Positions 35,104 through 45,040 are shown, counted from the stretch's first letter. The stretch: 60,087 nt of DNA from Sphingobacteriaceae bacterium (GCA_013824115.1 PNNG01000012.1:1-60087); one strand, 5' to 3'. The notes: generated by a model not told the origin, from the letters alone. Program-made: numbers and translations.

Positions 35104-35850
35104 TTAAACCACCGGATACAATACCGGCTTCGAAGGACTTGCGTCGCTGTCGAAGCCTGCCACCATGAGGTTGAGCAAATAATCGCCATCGGGCAAAGCA
35201 TCGGGTGCAAACATAAGCTCGGTGATGGTGGCGTTCATGCGAGGCTGCTCAGGGTAGTTCCACCAGGCATGGTGTGCTTGCAATAAACCGCCATCTTCTT
35301 CGCGGTCAACCGAAGGCAAATCGGTGAGTAAATGTAGTACCCCTTGCTCGCGCAGCCAGGCCAAAGCTCCGGCTTCGAAGTAGGCAGGATTGTTGCCTGA
35401 ATAACGCTGTAATTTCTTGGCTGGCACATTGGGCAAGGTGCGGATAGCAATGGCTTCTATACCCGTTAAATCTCCAGCCCATTCCACTACCAACTTGCGG
35501 GTGATGAGCAAATCGTTGCCATGCTTTTCAGGAAGAATGGATACTAAACGAGCTGCAAAATGGTAGCGCTGCAAACAATGCTGCAAACTGATGCGCTGCG
35601 GACTGATGTGCCCCACACATTCGGTATGCGTGCCGTTGCCATGTGGATTAAATCGAATGTTCTCTACATTGCACGGACCACCAGCCGCTACCTGCCCCAC
35701 AAAATCGCCCATGCGGAAAGGTTCCATCACTGGGTCGGCGAGGTAAAAGGCATTGGGATTTTCGGCTCCGGCTTTCAATGGCAGACCCAATTCAAGCGGA
35801 CTGTGCCAATGGGCTCGTCCCAGGTATTCAAGCGTTCGGTTCGTCATCAT
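35104..35850 (-). CDS. Cyclase-family hydrolase, putative kynurenine formamidase
   Basis: A 248-aa member of the cyclase (KynB-like) family of metal-dependent hydrolases. The metal-binding signature is the HGNGTHTECVGH segment near residues 70-81, matching the HxGTHxD/E pattern. Bacterial KynB enzymes of this family hydrolyse N-formylkynurenine to kynurenine, and kmo and kynU lie within 8 kb, so that activity is likely. Several other cyclase-family enzymes exist, and the TLPNVPAKK-containing middle segment does not settle the substrate. Its start overlaps the hemW-like gene by 23 bp on the same strand. Confidence 0.75.
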   Translation of the reverse strand: MMTNRTLEYLGRAHWHSPLELGLPLKAGAENPNAFYLADPVMEPFRMGDFVGQVAAGGPCNVENIRFNPHGNGTHTECVGHISPQRISLQHCLQRYHFAARLVSILPEKHGNDLLITRKLVVEWAGDLTGIEAIAIRTLPNVPAKKLQRYSGNNPAYFEAGALAWLREQGVLHLLTDLPSVDREEDGGLLQAHHAWWNYPEQPRMNATITELMFAPDALPDGDYLLNLMVAGFDSDASPSKPVLYPVV

Positions 35851-36976
35851 CGGCTAAAATAAAGAGTTCAGAGGCAATGCGGTCGGCAAAATGGCGTCCG
35901 GCGCGGGTTAATACGAGGCGGTCGGCTTGCAGCTGGTACCATTCGGCATCTACATCGCCAAGCGCTGCATGCAGGTGTTGCAACCAGTCGGCACCAAAAT
36001 CGGTTTCCAGCTGGCTCAGCGACAATCCTGCCGATGTGCGCAAGGCCGTAAGTATGCGTTCGTTGAAGCGGTCGTAAGGCGTAAGCTGTTCTACTTCTGC
36101 AGGAATTTCGCCCTTTTCTAGGGCCGCCAGGTACCGGGCATTGTTGGCCACATTCCACTGCCGGCTGTGACCGTTGAAGCTGTGCGCTGAAGGGCCAATG
36201 CCCAAATAGGGCGCCCCATGCCAATAGCTGCTGTTGTGTACGGCCTCCTTTCCGGGCTTGGCAAAATTCGAAATCTCGTAATGGAGATAACCGCGGGCGG
36301 AAGCCATGTCCATGAGCAAATCGAATTGTCGCTGCTGATCAGCATCGGTAGCTACCTGCACTTTGCCGGTGCGCACCATTTTATGTAGGGCCGTTTTGGG
36401 CTCCACTGTGAGTCCATAGGCCGAAAAGTGCGGTAAATCCATGGCCAGCAGCTGGTCGAGGTTGGCTACCCAATCGGCATCGGTGAGGCCGGGCAAACCG
36501 TAAATCAAATCGGCCGTAAGCGATTCAAAGCCGGCCTCGCGGGCCATGCGCAAACATTTCCGGGCTTCTTCGGCCGAATGGGCGCGGTTCATGAGGCGTA
36601 AATCCTCTTCCCGAAAACTCTGAATGCCAATGCTGAGGCGGTTTACGGGACTTTCGGCCAACATATTGAGGTAGTAGAGGCTAAGGTCATCGGGATTGGC
36701 CTCTAGCGTTATCTCAGCCCCCTCCTCCACCGCAAAGAAACGGTAAATGGCATCGAACAAACGATGGAGCTCCGCCTCATCGAGCAAGCTGGGCGTGCCA
36801 CCTCCCAGGTAAATGCTGCTGATTTTCTTTTCAGGCAGATAATCGGCACGCAGCTCCAACTCGCGCACCAAAGCGCCGATCATGGGCGCGCGGTGCTGCA
36901 GCAAGGTGCTGAAATGAAAATCGCAGTAGTGACAAGCCTGCTTGCAAAACGGAATGTGGAGGTAAATGCCCGCCAT
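35828..36976 (-). CDS. hemW: HemW-like radical SAM protein
   Basis: A radical SAM enzyme of the HemN/HemW family, 382 aa from the chosen ATG (MAGIYLHIPFC); a TTG three codons upstream is the other option. The 4Fe-4S-binding CxxxCxxC lies at once in CKQACHYCDF, and the fourth cysteine of true coproporphyrinogen oxidase HemN is replaced by Phe, as in HemW. IYLGGGTPSLL and the GIQSFREEDLRLMNRAH motif also fit. HemW proteins are thought to be heme chaperones rather than oxidases. It overlaps the formamidase-like gene; hemD lies 12 kb away. Confidence 0.9.
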   Translation of the reverse strand: MAGIYLHIPFCKQACHYCDFHFSTLLQHRAPMIGALVRELELRADYLPEKKISSIYLGGGTPSLLDEAELHRLFDAIYRFFAVEEGAEITLEANPDDLSLYYLNMLAESPVNRLSIGIQSFREEDLRLMNRAHSAEEARKCLRMAREAGFESLTADLIYGLPGLTDADWVANLDQLLAMDLPHFSAYGLTVEPKTALHKMVRTGKVQVATDADQQRQFDLLMDMASARGYLHYEISNFAKPGKEAVHNSSYWHGAPYLGIGPSAHSFNGHSRQWNVANNARYLAALEKGEIPAEVEQLTPYDRFNERILTALRTSAGLSLSQLETDFGADWLQHLHAALGDVDAEWYQLQADRLVLTRAGRHFADRIASELFILADDDEPNA

Positions 36977-36993
36977 GGGCTGCAATTTACAAC

Positions 36994-38091
36994 TCAGCGT
37001 ACGGTTTTGCGTCGGTTGCGCTGGTAGTCGTGAAAAACAAATTCACCCAAACCTTGCAAACCACTGTAAAATGCTTTGCCTTGGTTGGCTTCAGTGAATT
37101 GCTGTACAAAGGCCTGCAGTTGCGGATCCTGGGCAATCATGAAGGTAGTGATGGGGATTTTGACCTTCCGGGCCTGTCGGGCCAAATCCAAACAGCGGTT
37201 CACAATTTTACGGTCGAGACCAAAGCTGTTCTTGTAATAACCATCTGCCTCCTTCAAACAACTGGGTTTGCCGTCGGTAATCATAAAAATTTGCTTGTTC
37301 GGATTTTTGCGGCGGCGCAATAAATCCATCGCCAATTCCAATCCCGCCACCGTATTGGTGTGGAACGGACCTACCTGCAAATAAGGCAAATCTTTGATTT
37401 CAATGGGAAAAGCATCATCGCCAAAAGCCAAGATGTCGAGCGTGTCTTTGGGGTATTTTTTGAGAATGAGTTCGCTCAGCGCCATGGCCACCTTTTTGGC
37501 AGGGGTAATGCGGTCTTCGCCGTACAAAATCATGCTGTGCGAAATGTCGATCATCAACACCGTACTGGCTTGGGCATCGTGGGTGCTTTCCACCACTTCC
37601 AAATCTTCGGGGGTAAGTCTAAAATTATCGATGCCGTGGTTTTGGTAGGCATTGCGCAGGCTATCGGTAAAATCAATTTGTTCGAGTCCATCACCAAATC
37701 GGTAGGCCCGTCGATCGGCACCAGCTTCTAAATTGTCACCTGCATATGGTGTGCGGTGGTTACCGCGGCCCGACTTCTTCAGCTTGCCAAAAATCTGCTC
37801 CAAACTGCGGCTGCGGATTTGCTGCTCGGTTTTACCAGTTAGTTGCTGCATGCCGGGCTGCTCTTCTTTGAGATAGCCCTTGCGTTTGAGGTCTTCAATA
37901 AAATCGCCCATGCCATAATCGGGCGTGGTGAGTTTGTATTGTTTGTCGAGCTCGTTCATCCAATCCAGCGTTTCGGCCACATCGCCCGAAGTGTATTGCA
38001 CCAGCTCCAAAAAGATATCGAGCAGCTTTTCAAAAGTTGTTTTGCCCACAGCATCTTCGGGCACATAGTCGGTAAAACGAAATCCGCGCAT
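36994..38091 (-). CDS. VWA-domain protein, probable partner of a MoxR/BchI-like ATPase
   Basis: A 365-aa cytoplasmic protein. The N-terminal ~130 residues are charged and helical, and the C-terminal half is a von Willebrand factor A domain with the MIDAS motif MIDISHSM (DxSxS), an [15 protein letters not shown] helix and [10 protein letters not shown]. Family members pair with an AAA ATPase of the magnesium-chelatase type in a metal-insertion or protein-remodelling role. Such an ATPase is encoded at 51721-53196, though not adjacent. The gene is 8-17 bp upstream of hemW and probably co-transcribed with it. Confidence 0.82.
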   Translation of the reverse strand: MRGFRFTDYVPEDAVGKTTFEKLLDIFLELVQYTSGDVAETLDWMNELDKQYKLTTPDYGMGDFIEDLKRKGYLKEEQPGMQQLTGKTEQQIRSRSLEQIFGKLKKSGRGNHRTPYAGDNLEAGADRRAYRFGDGLEQIDFTDSLRNAYQNHGIDNFRLTPEDLEVVESTHDAQASTVLMIDISHSMILYGEDRITPAKKVAMALSELILKKYPKDTLDILAFGDDAFPIEIKDLPYLQVGPFHTNTVAGLELAMDLLRRRKNPNKQIFMITDGKPSCLKEADGYYKNSFGLDRKIVNRCLDLARQARKVKIPITTFMIAQDPQLQAFVQQFTEANQGKAFYSGLQGLGEFVFHDYQRNRRKTVR

Positions 38092-38251
38092 GGGTTAGTA
38101 ACAGCAATGAGGTGCGAAAAGTTACGTTTTTAGGAAGCCAATCCCAAAAATGTATGCCTCATGTTCACCGGGCCTTTGTTGCTTTTCCACCCATCCTTGC
38201 CCAATTTGCATTAGTTTTAGCGTTTCAAAGCAACGGTCTCTTTAAAAACGC

Positions 38252-39352
38252 ATGAAGCTTTTGTTCCTAGCCTCTTGGTACCCCGAGCATGCGGAGTCGC
38301 GCAATGGCCTGTTTATCTGGCAACATGCCCAGGCTGCTACGCTCCTACCCGATGCACAAGTGGTTTTGGCAGCTGCCACGGCGAGCGAAGAGCACACCAC
38401 TTTCACCCTTGAACAGAGCGTTAAAAATGGCGTTGCCCATTGGGTGGTTCGCTACCCCACGGGGGGTTCTCCGCTGGTGCAGGCTTGGCGTTATTTCAGG
38501 GCATGGCGCCTGTTGCGTACTACCTATGTGCATGCGTTTGGCAAGCCTTCAGCCGTTTTGGTAAATGTACTTTGGCGTGCTGGTTTGGTGGCCTGGTGGT
38601 GGAAATATCGATTGGGTTGGAAATACAGCATATTGGAGCATTGGTCGGGCTACCTCCCCAACGGCCAGGGGTTTGAAGGCTCATTACAAAAAGTCCTCAC
38701 CCGCATTGTTGGAAGATCCGCCGAAAAAGTAGCCGGGGTATCGCAAGCCCTGGTAGACGGCATGCGCGGGCATGGCATTTCGAGTAGATTGATGGTGGTC
38801 CCCAATGTAATCGATAACCAAGCATTTCATCCCCTCCACCCAAACCCACGCAGCCATCATTTGCTGCATGTGTCAAACCTGGCCCCCGAAAAGAATTTCG
38901 ACTTTGTGCTATCGGTATGGCAGTCCTGGCGCAACATCCATCCCGATGCGCAATTGTGGGTGGCTGGTGCCATTCCCGAAAGCCGTTTGCTTGCTTACCA
39001 GCAGCTCGAAGGCTTGGTTTTCATGGATTTTTTATCTCCCCAATCGTTGGCCGACACTTACCGAAAGGCCTATGCTTTGTTGTTACCCAGCGCGTTCGAA
39101 ACCTTTTCCATTGTAACAGCCGAAGCTTTGGCCTGCGGAACACCGGTCTTGGCCAGCGAACTTCCCGCCCTTGCTGCTTGGCTTTCGATGGGATTGGTGT
39201 GCTTGCCCCTACAAACCGATCTTTGGATACGTGGCCTGCAATCGGAAGAGGTCAGTCATCCTCACATCGATGCCGCAGCCGTGGCGCAGCTTTTTTCACC
39301 ATCAAGGGTAGCCCAACAAATGCAGCAACTCCTCACCTATGAGCGCTCTTAA
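38252..39352 (+). CDS. Family 4-type glycosyltransferase
   Basis: A 366-aa GT-B glycosyltransferase resembling the GT4 family. The N-terminal domain opens LLFLASWYPEHAESRNGLF, typical of surface-glycan transferases. The C-terminal domain shows VSNLAPEKNFDFVLSVW and the nucleotide-sugar motif PSAFETFSIVTAEALACGTP with the conserved E-x7-E spacing. It would add a sugar to a lipid-linked or growing polysaccharide at the cytoplasmic face. It overlaps the flippase gene by 14 bp and starts a three-gene glycan cluster. Donor and acceptor are unknown. Confidence 0.9.
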   Translation: MKLLFLASWYPEHAESRNGLFIWQHAQAATLLPDAQVVLAAATASEEHTTFTLEQSVKNGVAHWVVRYPTGGSPLVQAWRYFRAWRLLRTTYVHAFGKPSAVLVNVLWRAGLVAWWWKYRLGWKYSILEHWSGYLPNGQGFEGSLQKVLTRIVGRSAEKVAGVSQALVDGMRGHGISSRLMVVPNVIDNQAFHPLHPNPRSHHLLHVSNLAPEKNFDFVLSVWQSWRNIHPDAQLWVAGAIPESRLLAYQQLEGLVFMDFLSPQSLADTYRKAYALLLPSAFETFSIVTAEALACGTPVLASELPALAAWLSMGLVCLPLQTDLWIRGLQSEEVSHPHIDAAAVAQLFSPSRVAQQMQQLLTYERS

Positions 39353-40613
39353 AGCCATTGTACATACGCTTTCATCGCGTTTGCTCGGTGCGGCCCTCAA
39401 CCTGCTGCTACTTTGGTTTACAGCCCGGTACATGGGGGCTGGCATTCGAGGTGAAATCAGCTTGTATTTTTCGAGCATCTATTTGCTGGTACTCGTAAGC
39501 GGATTCGCTGGCGGAAGTACGCTCATCTATCTCGCTCCCCGTTTCCATATCAGCAAGTTGTTACTTTTGTCGTATAGCTGGTGTTTGGCGGTGAGTTTCA
39601 TCATGCTTCCGGCCCTGGCTTGGTGGCCTGGATTGCCTGCGCCCACCCTAGGTTGGTGGATGATATCCAGTCTGCTTTTCAACCTGACGGCGGTAAACAG
39701 GTATTTGCTGATTGGCCAGGAGCGCATACGTACCGACAATTTGCTGGGCGTTGGGGTGAATATGATTCAGCTGGCCATGCTCGTTGCCTTGGTTTGGGTA
39801 GGTCAACACACCACTTTGCAAGCCTTTGTTTGGGCCTTCGTTATGGCTTGGGCATTGGCTTGGCTGGTGTCGTTGGTATTGCTTCGAAAGGGCCCTCCAG
39901 CGCGCCATGCATCGGGCAACTGGCCTGCTTTGCTCAAATCGGCCTTTCAGCTCGGCTTGCTGGCACAAAGCACCAACTTAGCGCAATTCGTCGCCTACCG
40001 CATTCAATATTACCTCATCAACGCCCAGGCCGGCAAGGAAGAAGTAGGGGTATTTTCAACCGCTGTTTCATTGGCAGAGGCAGTTTGGATGATTACCCAA
40101 AGCATTTCGTTGGTGCAGCTCAGTCGCATTGTGCAAGGCAATAACCGGCAGGAAGCCGCGCGTTGGAGTTTGCCATGGTTCAAAATGAGTGTACTGCTCA
40201 GCACTTTGGTTTTGGGCGCTTTGTTGATGCTTCCTTCATCGTTTTTGAAGTGGATTTTTGGCCCAGAGTTCGGGCAACTTTCGCCCCTGCTGTTGGCCAT
40301 GGCGCCTGGCGTGCTTGCCTTGGCAGGGTCGAACATATTGGCACACTACTTTTCGGGCACTGCCCAATTGCGCATCAACCTGGGGGCTTCGTTACTCAGC
40401 CTGGCGACTGTAGTGGGCATGAGCATGTGGTTGTTGCCCATGGGTGGCATTAGGGGCGCCGCTTGGGCCTCTTCCACCGCCTATGTAGTGGGTGCGGCCT
40501 GGCTGATGTACCATTTCAACCAGCAACATCCGGTATTGTGGAAGCAATGGTGGCCTGGTAAACAGGAAGTTCAATGGATTCGTAATTTCATCTCCCAATA
40601 TGTGCGGTATTAG
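39339..40613 (+). CDS. Polysaccharide flippase (Wzx-like)
   Basis: A 424-aa polytopic membrane protein with 12 or more hydrophobic helices and little soluble sequence, of the MOP-superfamily polysaccharide transporter type. The opening SRLLGAALNLLLLWFTARYM and the later GIRGAAWASSTAYVVGAAWL repeat pattern match O-antigen/capsule flippases. It would move a lipid-linked oligosaccharide across the inner membrane. It overlaps both neighbours by 14 bp, so it is coupled to the glycosyltransferase and to the AsnB-type gene. Confidence 0.85.
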   Translation: MSALKAIVHTLSSRLLGAALNLLLLWFTARYMGAGIRGEISLYFSSIYLLVLVSGFAGGSTLIYLAPRFHISKLLLLSYSWCLAVSFIMLPALAWWPGLPAPTLGWWMISSLLFNLTAVNRYLLIGQERIRTDNLLGVGVNMIQLAMLVALVWVGQHTTLQAFVWAFVMAWALAWLVSLVLLRKGPPARHASGNWPALLKSAFQLGLLAQSTNLAQFVAYRIQYYLINAQAGKEEVGVFSTAVSLAEAVWMITQSISLVQLSRIVQGNNRQEAARWSLPWFKMSVLLSTLVLGALLMLPSSFLKWIFGPEFGQLSPLLLAMAPGVLALAGSNILAHYFSGTAQLRINLGASLLSLATVVGMSMWLLPMGGIRGAAWASSTAYVVGAAWLMYHFNQQHPVLWKQWWPGKQEVQWIRNFISQYVRY

Positions 40614-42543
40614 TGGCTTTTTTGCGCCCCGGTCATTGCCCGACGCGGGAGGGATATTGAGGACGATGAACACTGCCTTGGCGCATCGTGGTCCCGACGA
40701 CTCGGGCTACTGGCTTGGAAATGCGCACGGAGGTGGTTCCTATGCCGATGGTGCCAGCCATCCCCACATGGCCAACAGCATGGCTGCTTTAGCCGACGAA
40801 ATAGAGGCAAGTATAGGCTTGGCACACCGACGGCTCAGCATCATCGATCTGAGCAGCGATGGCCACCAACCCATGCTTCTGGCCGACCGCTATGTGCTTA
40901 GCTTTAATGGTGAGATTTACAATTACCTCGAGCTACGTCAAGAGCTCGAAGCACTAGGTCTTGCCTTCAAAACCGCTACCGATGTAGAAGTATTGCTTCA
41001 AATATGGGCAACTTATGGGCTAGCGGGACTTGAAAAACTGGAAGGCATGTGGGCTTTTGCACTTTACGACCGATTCGAAAACGAGCTTTTTTTGGTGCGC
41101 GACCGGGTTGGGGTGAAGCCTTTGTACTATGCTCAAAAAAATGAAGCTCTATTCTTTGCCTCCGAACCCAAAGCTTTATTGGCTGCTGGTGTTTGCAGCA
41201 CCAAACTCAATGAAGCCGCGCTCTATGCCTTTTTGTTGCATGGTGCTTATGAAGAACAAGAAGGCAGTCTCTTGGCCGATTTAAAAGAAGTACCCCCCGG
41301 CCATTACTTGCATATTGACGGAAACAATCAACCCAGCTTGCGTGCCTACCACCAAGCTGCCTATACCGACTCTTGGTCGGCCACCCCACCTCCTGCCCGT
41401 TTGCTCAAAGACATTAAAAACCGGCTTGAGCACAGCGTAAACTTGCGCTTGCGCTCCGATGTGCGCGTAGGTGCTTCCCTTTCTGGAGGACTCGACAGCA
41501 GTGTGCTCAGCCTTTTGGCAGCCACAGACGCTGGTTTTCCTCTTTTCACTGCCAGCTATGCGCATTTCGAAGGCGATGAGAGTAAATATGCCCAACGCAC
41601 AGCCGAACAAGTGAAAGGCCAATGGAATCAAGTATGGCTCGGCAGCGAACAAATTGCCCACCAACTCCATCATTTGGTGCGCACCATGGACGGGCCTTTG
41701 TTGGCATTCAGCACCTTCTCCCAGCATGAAATATACCGAGCCGCCAAAGCCGAGGGCGTTACCATTCTTTTAGATGGCCAAGGGGGCGACGAACTCTTTT
41801 CGGGATACGACCGATACTGGCAAAATTACCAGCTACAGGCCATCCGAAATGGCCAATGGAACTGGTTTTCAAAACATCCGGTAAGCGGCCTGCAGTTCCA
41901 CCATCTGTGGAAATGCATTGTGCAAGAATTGGCAAGCAAAATCCTAAGGTCAAGTACGGCATCCTTGCTACTTAAAGCCCAATTGAAACGTTCAAAACTG
42001 GAATATGCCTTTCTTCGAACCGACTTCAAAGAAAAATACTTAGTGGTATCTGCCAAAAGGATCAAAGGAAACTTAAACGGACTGAATGCCCAATTGGCAC
42101 ACGAACGCTACGGACACGCGCTCAAAAACCTGTTGCGATGGGGCGATAGAAACAGCATGGCCTTTGGCATGGAAAACCGGGCGCCATTGGCCGATGATCC
42201 TCAACTCGATGCCCTCTTGCTACAACTACCAGCGAACTGGAAAATGCATCCGCAAGTTGGCAGCAAGTACTTGCTCAAACAAGCCATGGCCAACACATTG
42301 CCTTCCATCATCATGGAACGTACCGATAAAGTAGGATTTTCGGCCCCCACCATCCCTTGGATGAATGCACTTTGGCCCATTTGGCAAGAAAACCTTGTGC
42401 ATATTCAGCAGTGGGTGGATGTAGCATCGGTTAAAAAACAAGCCCCTGTCCTTTTACAAAGCGAATGGGGCTGCCTGGCCCTCCTACGCATGGTATCATT
42501 GGGTGCATGGCTCAAACAGCTAGCAGAACAGCATACTCAATAA
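40600..42543 (+). CDS. asnB: AsnB-type glutamine-dependent amidotransferase
   Basis: A 647-aa two-domain enzyme. The N-terminal class II glutaminase has the nucleophile Cys2 in MCGISGFF, released by Met removal, plus AHRGPDDSGYW and SFNGEIYNYLELR. The C-terminal synthetase has the ATP pyrophosphatase loop SLSGGLDSSVLSLL and LDGQGGDELFSGYDRY. It may make asparagine, but copies next to glycosyltransferases and flippases often amidate sugar acids or other glycan groups. The overlap with the flippase supports the second role. A hairpin terminator follows, convergent with gldN. Confidence 0.9.
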   Translation: MCGISGFFAPRSLPDAGGILRTMNTALAHRGPDDSGYWLGNAHGGGSYADGASHPHMANSMAALADEIEASIGLAHRRLSIIDLSSDGHQPMLLADRYVLSFNGEIYNYLELRQELEALGLAFKTATDVEVLLQIWATYGLAGLEKLEGMWAFALYDRFENELFLVRDRVGVKPLYYAQKNEALFFASEPKALLAAGVCSTKLNEAALYAFLLHGAYEEQEGSLLADLKEVPPGHYLHIDGNNQPSLRAYHQAAYTDSWSATPPPARLLKDIKNRLEHSVNLRLRSDVRVGASLSGGLDSSVLSLLAATDAGFPLFTASYAHFEGDESKYAQRTAEQVKGQWNQVWLGSEQIAHQLHHLVRTMDGPLLAFSTFSQHEIYRAAKAEGVTILLDGQGGDELFSGYDRYWQNYQLQAIRNGQWNWFSKHPVSGLQFHHLWKCIVQELASKILRSSTASLLLKAQLKRSKLEYAFLRTDFKEKYLVVSAKRIKGNLNGLNAQLAHERYGHALKNLLRWGDRNSMAFGMENRAPLADDPQLDALLLQLPANWKMHPQVGSKYLLKQAMANTLPSIIMERTDKVGFSAPTIPWMNALWPIWQENLVHIQQWVDVASVKKQAPVLLQSEWGCLALLRMVSLGAWLKQLAEQHTQ

Positions 42544-42572
42544 AATCGAAATACCCTCATCGCATAAATGTC

Positions 42573-42607
42573 AAAAACATAACGGCCTCCCAAGGGAGGC
42601 CGTTATG
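42573..42607 (-). terminator. Terminator of the gld operon
   Basis: A long perfect stem CATAACGGCCTCCC / GGGAGGCCGTTATG with an AA loop (42578-42607) is followed on the minus strand by TTTTTG. It lies between gldN and the convergent asnB-type gene and may stop both. Confidence 0.85.
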
Positions 42608-42625
42608 CTTCATGCTAATTGGAGA

Positions 42626-43447
42626 TTAATATTCCCAAAGTGCCTGTTCAAAGTCAACGATCTTGTTTTTAATACGGTCGGCTTCTACCAAGATATCACG
42701 TCCAGCAGCGTAGTCTTCAATACGCAAATCTTTGGCATTCGACTCTTTGTAGATATAGCTCGAAAACATACGGCGGATGAATACATCATCGAACGACATT
42801 TTCTGACCGTCGTTTCTCCAGTTGAATACTTCCGAATTAGCCAAAATATTGCGAATGGCTGGGTAATAGACCCAAAACATGGCGGTTTGACCTACAATTT
42901 GTCCTTCCGACTTCAGATTGATTACCGGAGCAATAGCAATCACGCGTACCACCATGGTAGAAATTTGCTTGTCGAATACCCATTCTTCTTTTATTCGAAT
43001 GGCAACTGCGTCGTTGGGATTGAATTCCGTCTTTTCAATGCGTTGCTCAGGCAATAGCGTGATTGGGTTGGTTACCAACAAGGTATCATACGACTCTAAA
43101 GTCTTGATAATCTCATCGCTGGTTACCGCATTCTCGGGGAATAATTCTTCATTTTTGAAGAGATAACCCTCCAATTCACCACTCTTCAAAGCTGCTACCA
43201 ATACGTTGATGAACATGCTCTTGGGATAGGTAAAAATCAGATTGGGTTTCTGATTCAAATCCAATACCCGCAGTACGTTCCAACTGTACATCACGTCGGC
43301 TTCCCTGATGGGTGCCAAAGGAACGGGGGGACGCTTTTTGTACTTTTCACGTTTGAAAGCACCATCCACAATTTCCATTTTCTGTGTTTGCGCAAAGGCC
43401 TCTGAGCCCAGCAACAAAACACATACAACGATTAGCAGCTTTTTCAT
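42626..43447 (-). CDS. gldN: Type IX secretion/gliding protein GldN (PorN)
   Basis: A 273-aa periplasmic protein with a signal peptide (MKKLLIVVCVLLLGSEAFAQ). GldN/PorN forms the ring with GldK under the outer membrane in the type IX secretion apparatus. Family features are the stretch VMYSWNVLRVLDLNQKPNLI and the C-terminal part with AMFWVYYPAIRNILANSEVF and DDVFIRRMFSSYIY. It is last in porP-gldK-L-M-N, 6 bp after gldM. Confidence 0.95.
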   Translation of the reverse strand: MKKLLIVVCVLLLGSEAFAQTQKMEIVDGAFKREKYKKRPPVPLAPIREADVMYSWNVLRVLDLNQKPNLIFTYPKSMFINVLVAALKSGELEGYLFKNEELFPENAVTSDEIIKTLESYDTLLVTNPITLLPEQRIEKTEFNPNDAVAIRIKEEWVFDKQISTMVVRVIAIAPVINLKSEGQIVGQTAMFWVYYPAIRNILANSEVFNWRNDGQKMSFDDVFIRRMFSSYIYKESNAKDLRIEDYAAGRDILVEADRIKNKIVDFEQALWEY

Positions 43448-43453
43448 GACTAA

Positions 43454-45040
43454 TTAATTTAATCCGTAAGTAACCGCGTTGAGCTTACGGGTCACTTTAT
43501 CGGGACCAACCGCACGCACCTCATCAAAGATAAAGCGGTCGCCAGGTTTGGCATTGCGCACAATTTGTTGCGCTTGTCCCGAGAAAACAGGCCCCGTTAC
43601 TGTCACCACCTCCGGATCGCGGCGTGGTGCAATATAAATCATACGGAAACTTACTATTTCAAAACGAAGATCGAATACAAAATCTTTCAAGAGGGCAATC
43701 ATACCGCCTTGAGCTTTAAATTGAGCGGTACCTACCTGGCCCGACTCCAAACCACCCACAGTAGCAATGGGGTCTGGTACATATTTCACGCGAAATTGCG
43801 ACTGACCCAAAACTGGCGTTGGCTTGCCATCAGCACCTTTACCCCGAACACTAACATCTACCGTACCGGGTTGTGTAACACGAACGGTGTACTTTCCATT
43901 AGTTCCAGTAATACTGCCCGCACTCATTGAAGGTAAAAGATTCGATGGAATCACTCCAGGAGCCGAAATAGATACAGGATTATCTACACCAATGTAGAAC
44001 ACATTCATCTTGTCGGGAGAGATAACCGCTGCCGGCTTAGCTACGGTATATTCAGCATTAAACGGATAACGCGTTTCCTCACCAGTACCTGGGTTTTTCA
44101 CTACAATGAAACCACCCCATTTCTTCTGTCCTTCGGCACTGGCTTTTACTTTGTAACGTCCCATGCCCCCTTCAACGGGAACAGCTCCGCCACCTTCTAA
44201 ACGAATGTCTAATGCTTGACGGCTATCATAGGCTACCAACAATACATCGGCTTCGTACTCTTGACCAGTCAATACATAGTTTGACTTGGCGATAACTTTG
44301 GCTTCCAATTGATCGAACTTGAACGACTGTGCATCAATGGCACCAAGCAAGTAACCAACTACTTCGGTCTCGGTGTTGCGAATATCGCTCTCGTACTTAC
44401 TGAAAAGCGTAATCACTCCCGAAAGCGGCATTTCACCGAAATTCGACTGCAACCAATTCTTTTTAACCCCACTGCCTTTGGCCGGCTCAGGGTCTTTCGT
44501 CTCTTCTACATAAACCTTTACCTTGGACTGATCGGATGCAGGTATCACCGCAAGAACAGCTTTTCTGTAGGCATTGATTTTGGTCATCAACTCCATTCCT
44601 AGCTTGCTTTTTCCTTCCGGATTTACCAGTAACTGCGAGCTAATGTCAATATTGCCATCTTCGGTTACAGTTTTTACACCTTGTTCTACTTTATAGTCAC
44701 CTTCGTCTTCTTTACCGTTTTTGTTGCCACCCATATCAATCATTTGGGCTTTTATTCCACGGATATAAGTCAAAAGTGCTTCCGATTCTTTTTTAACAAC
44801 CATGGCCTTTTCGTAAGCGGCCTGGGTTTTGCCGGGCTCATCTTCCAACTTCTTTGCAAAAGCTGAGTATAAGGCCGTGTTTTTCTGCTCAATCGAGGTA
44901 TTGGTGTCCTCGAGACTTTTATTAATCATCGCGAAGGCTTTCAGAATCTCAGCAGATACATTCAGTGCCAACATTGCTGTTAGTACCAAATACATCATAT
45001 TGATCATCTTTTGCCTGGGCGACGCATTTCCACTTGCCAT
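43454..45040 (-). CDS. gldM: Type IX secretion/gliding motor protein GldM (PorM)
   Basis: A 528-aa inner-membrane-anchored protein. One N-terminal transmembrane helix (MMYLVLTAMLALNVSAEILK, about residues 13-32) is followed by a long periplasmic region of helical bundle and beta domains. GldM with GldL forms the proton-driven motor that powers secretion and gliding, reaching across the periplasm to GldK/N. The length and start MASGNASPRQKMINMMYLV are typical. It lies 24 bp downstream of gldL. Confidence 0.96.
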   Translation of the reverse strand: MASGNASPRQKMINMMYLVLTAMLALNVSAEILKAFAMINKSLEDTNTSIEQKNTALYSAFAKKLEDEPGKTQAAYEKAMVVKKESEALLTYIRGIKAQMIDMGGNKNGKEDEGDYKVEQGVKTVTEDGNIDISSQLLVNPEGKSKLGMELMTKINAYRKAVLAVIPASDQSKVKVYVEETKDPEPAKGSGVKKNWLQSNFGEMPLSGVITLFSKYESDIRNTETEVVGYLLGAIDAQSFKFDQLEAKVIAKSNYVLTGQEYEADVLLVAYDSRQALDIRLEGGGAVPVEGGMGRYKVKASAEGQKKWGGFIVVKNPGTGEETRYPFNAEYTVAKPAAVISPDKMNVFYIGVDNPVSISAPGVIPSNLLPSMSAGSITGTNGKYTVRVTQPGTVDVSVRGKGADGKPTPVLGQSQFRVKYVPDPIATVGGLESGQVGTAQFKAQGGMIALLKDFVFDLRFEIVSFRMIYIAPRRDPEVVTVTGPVFSGQAQQIVRNAKPGDRFIFDEVRAVGPDKVTRKLNAVTYGLN

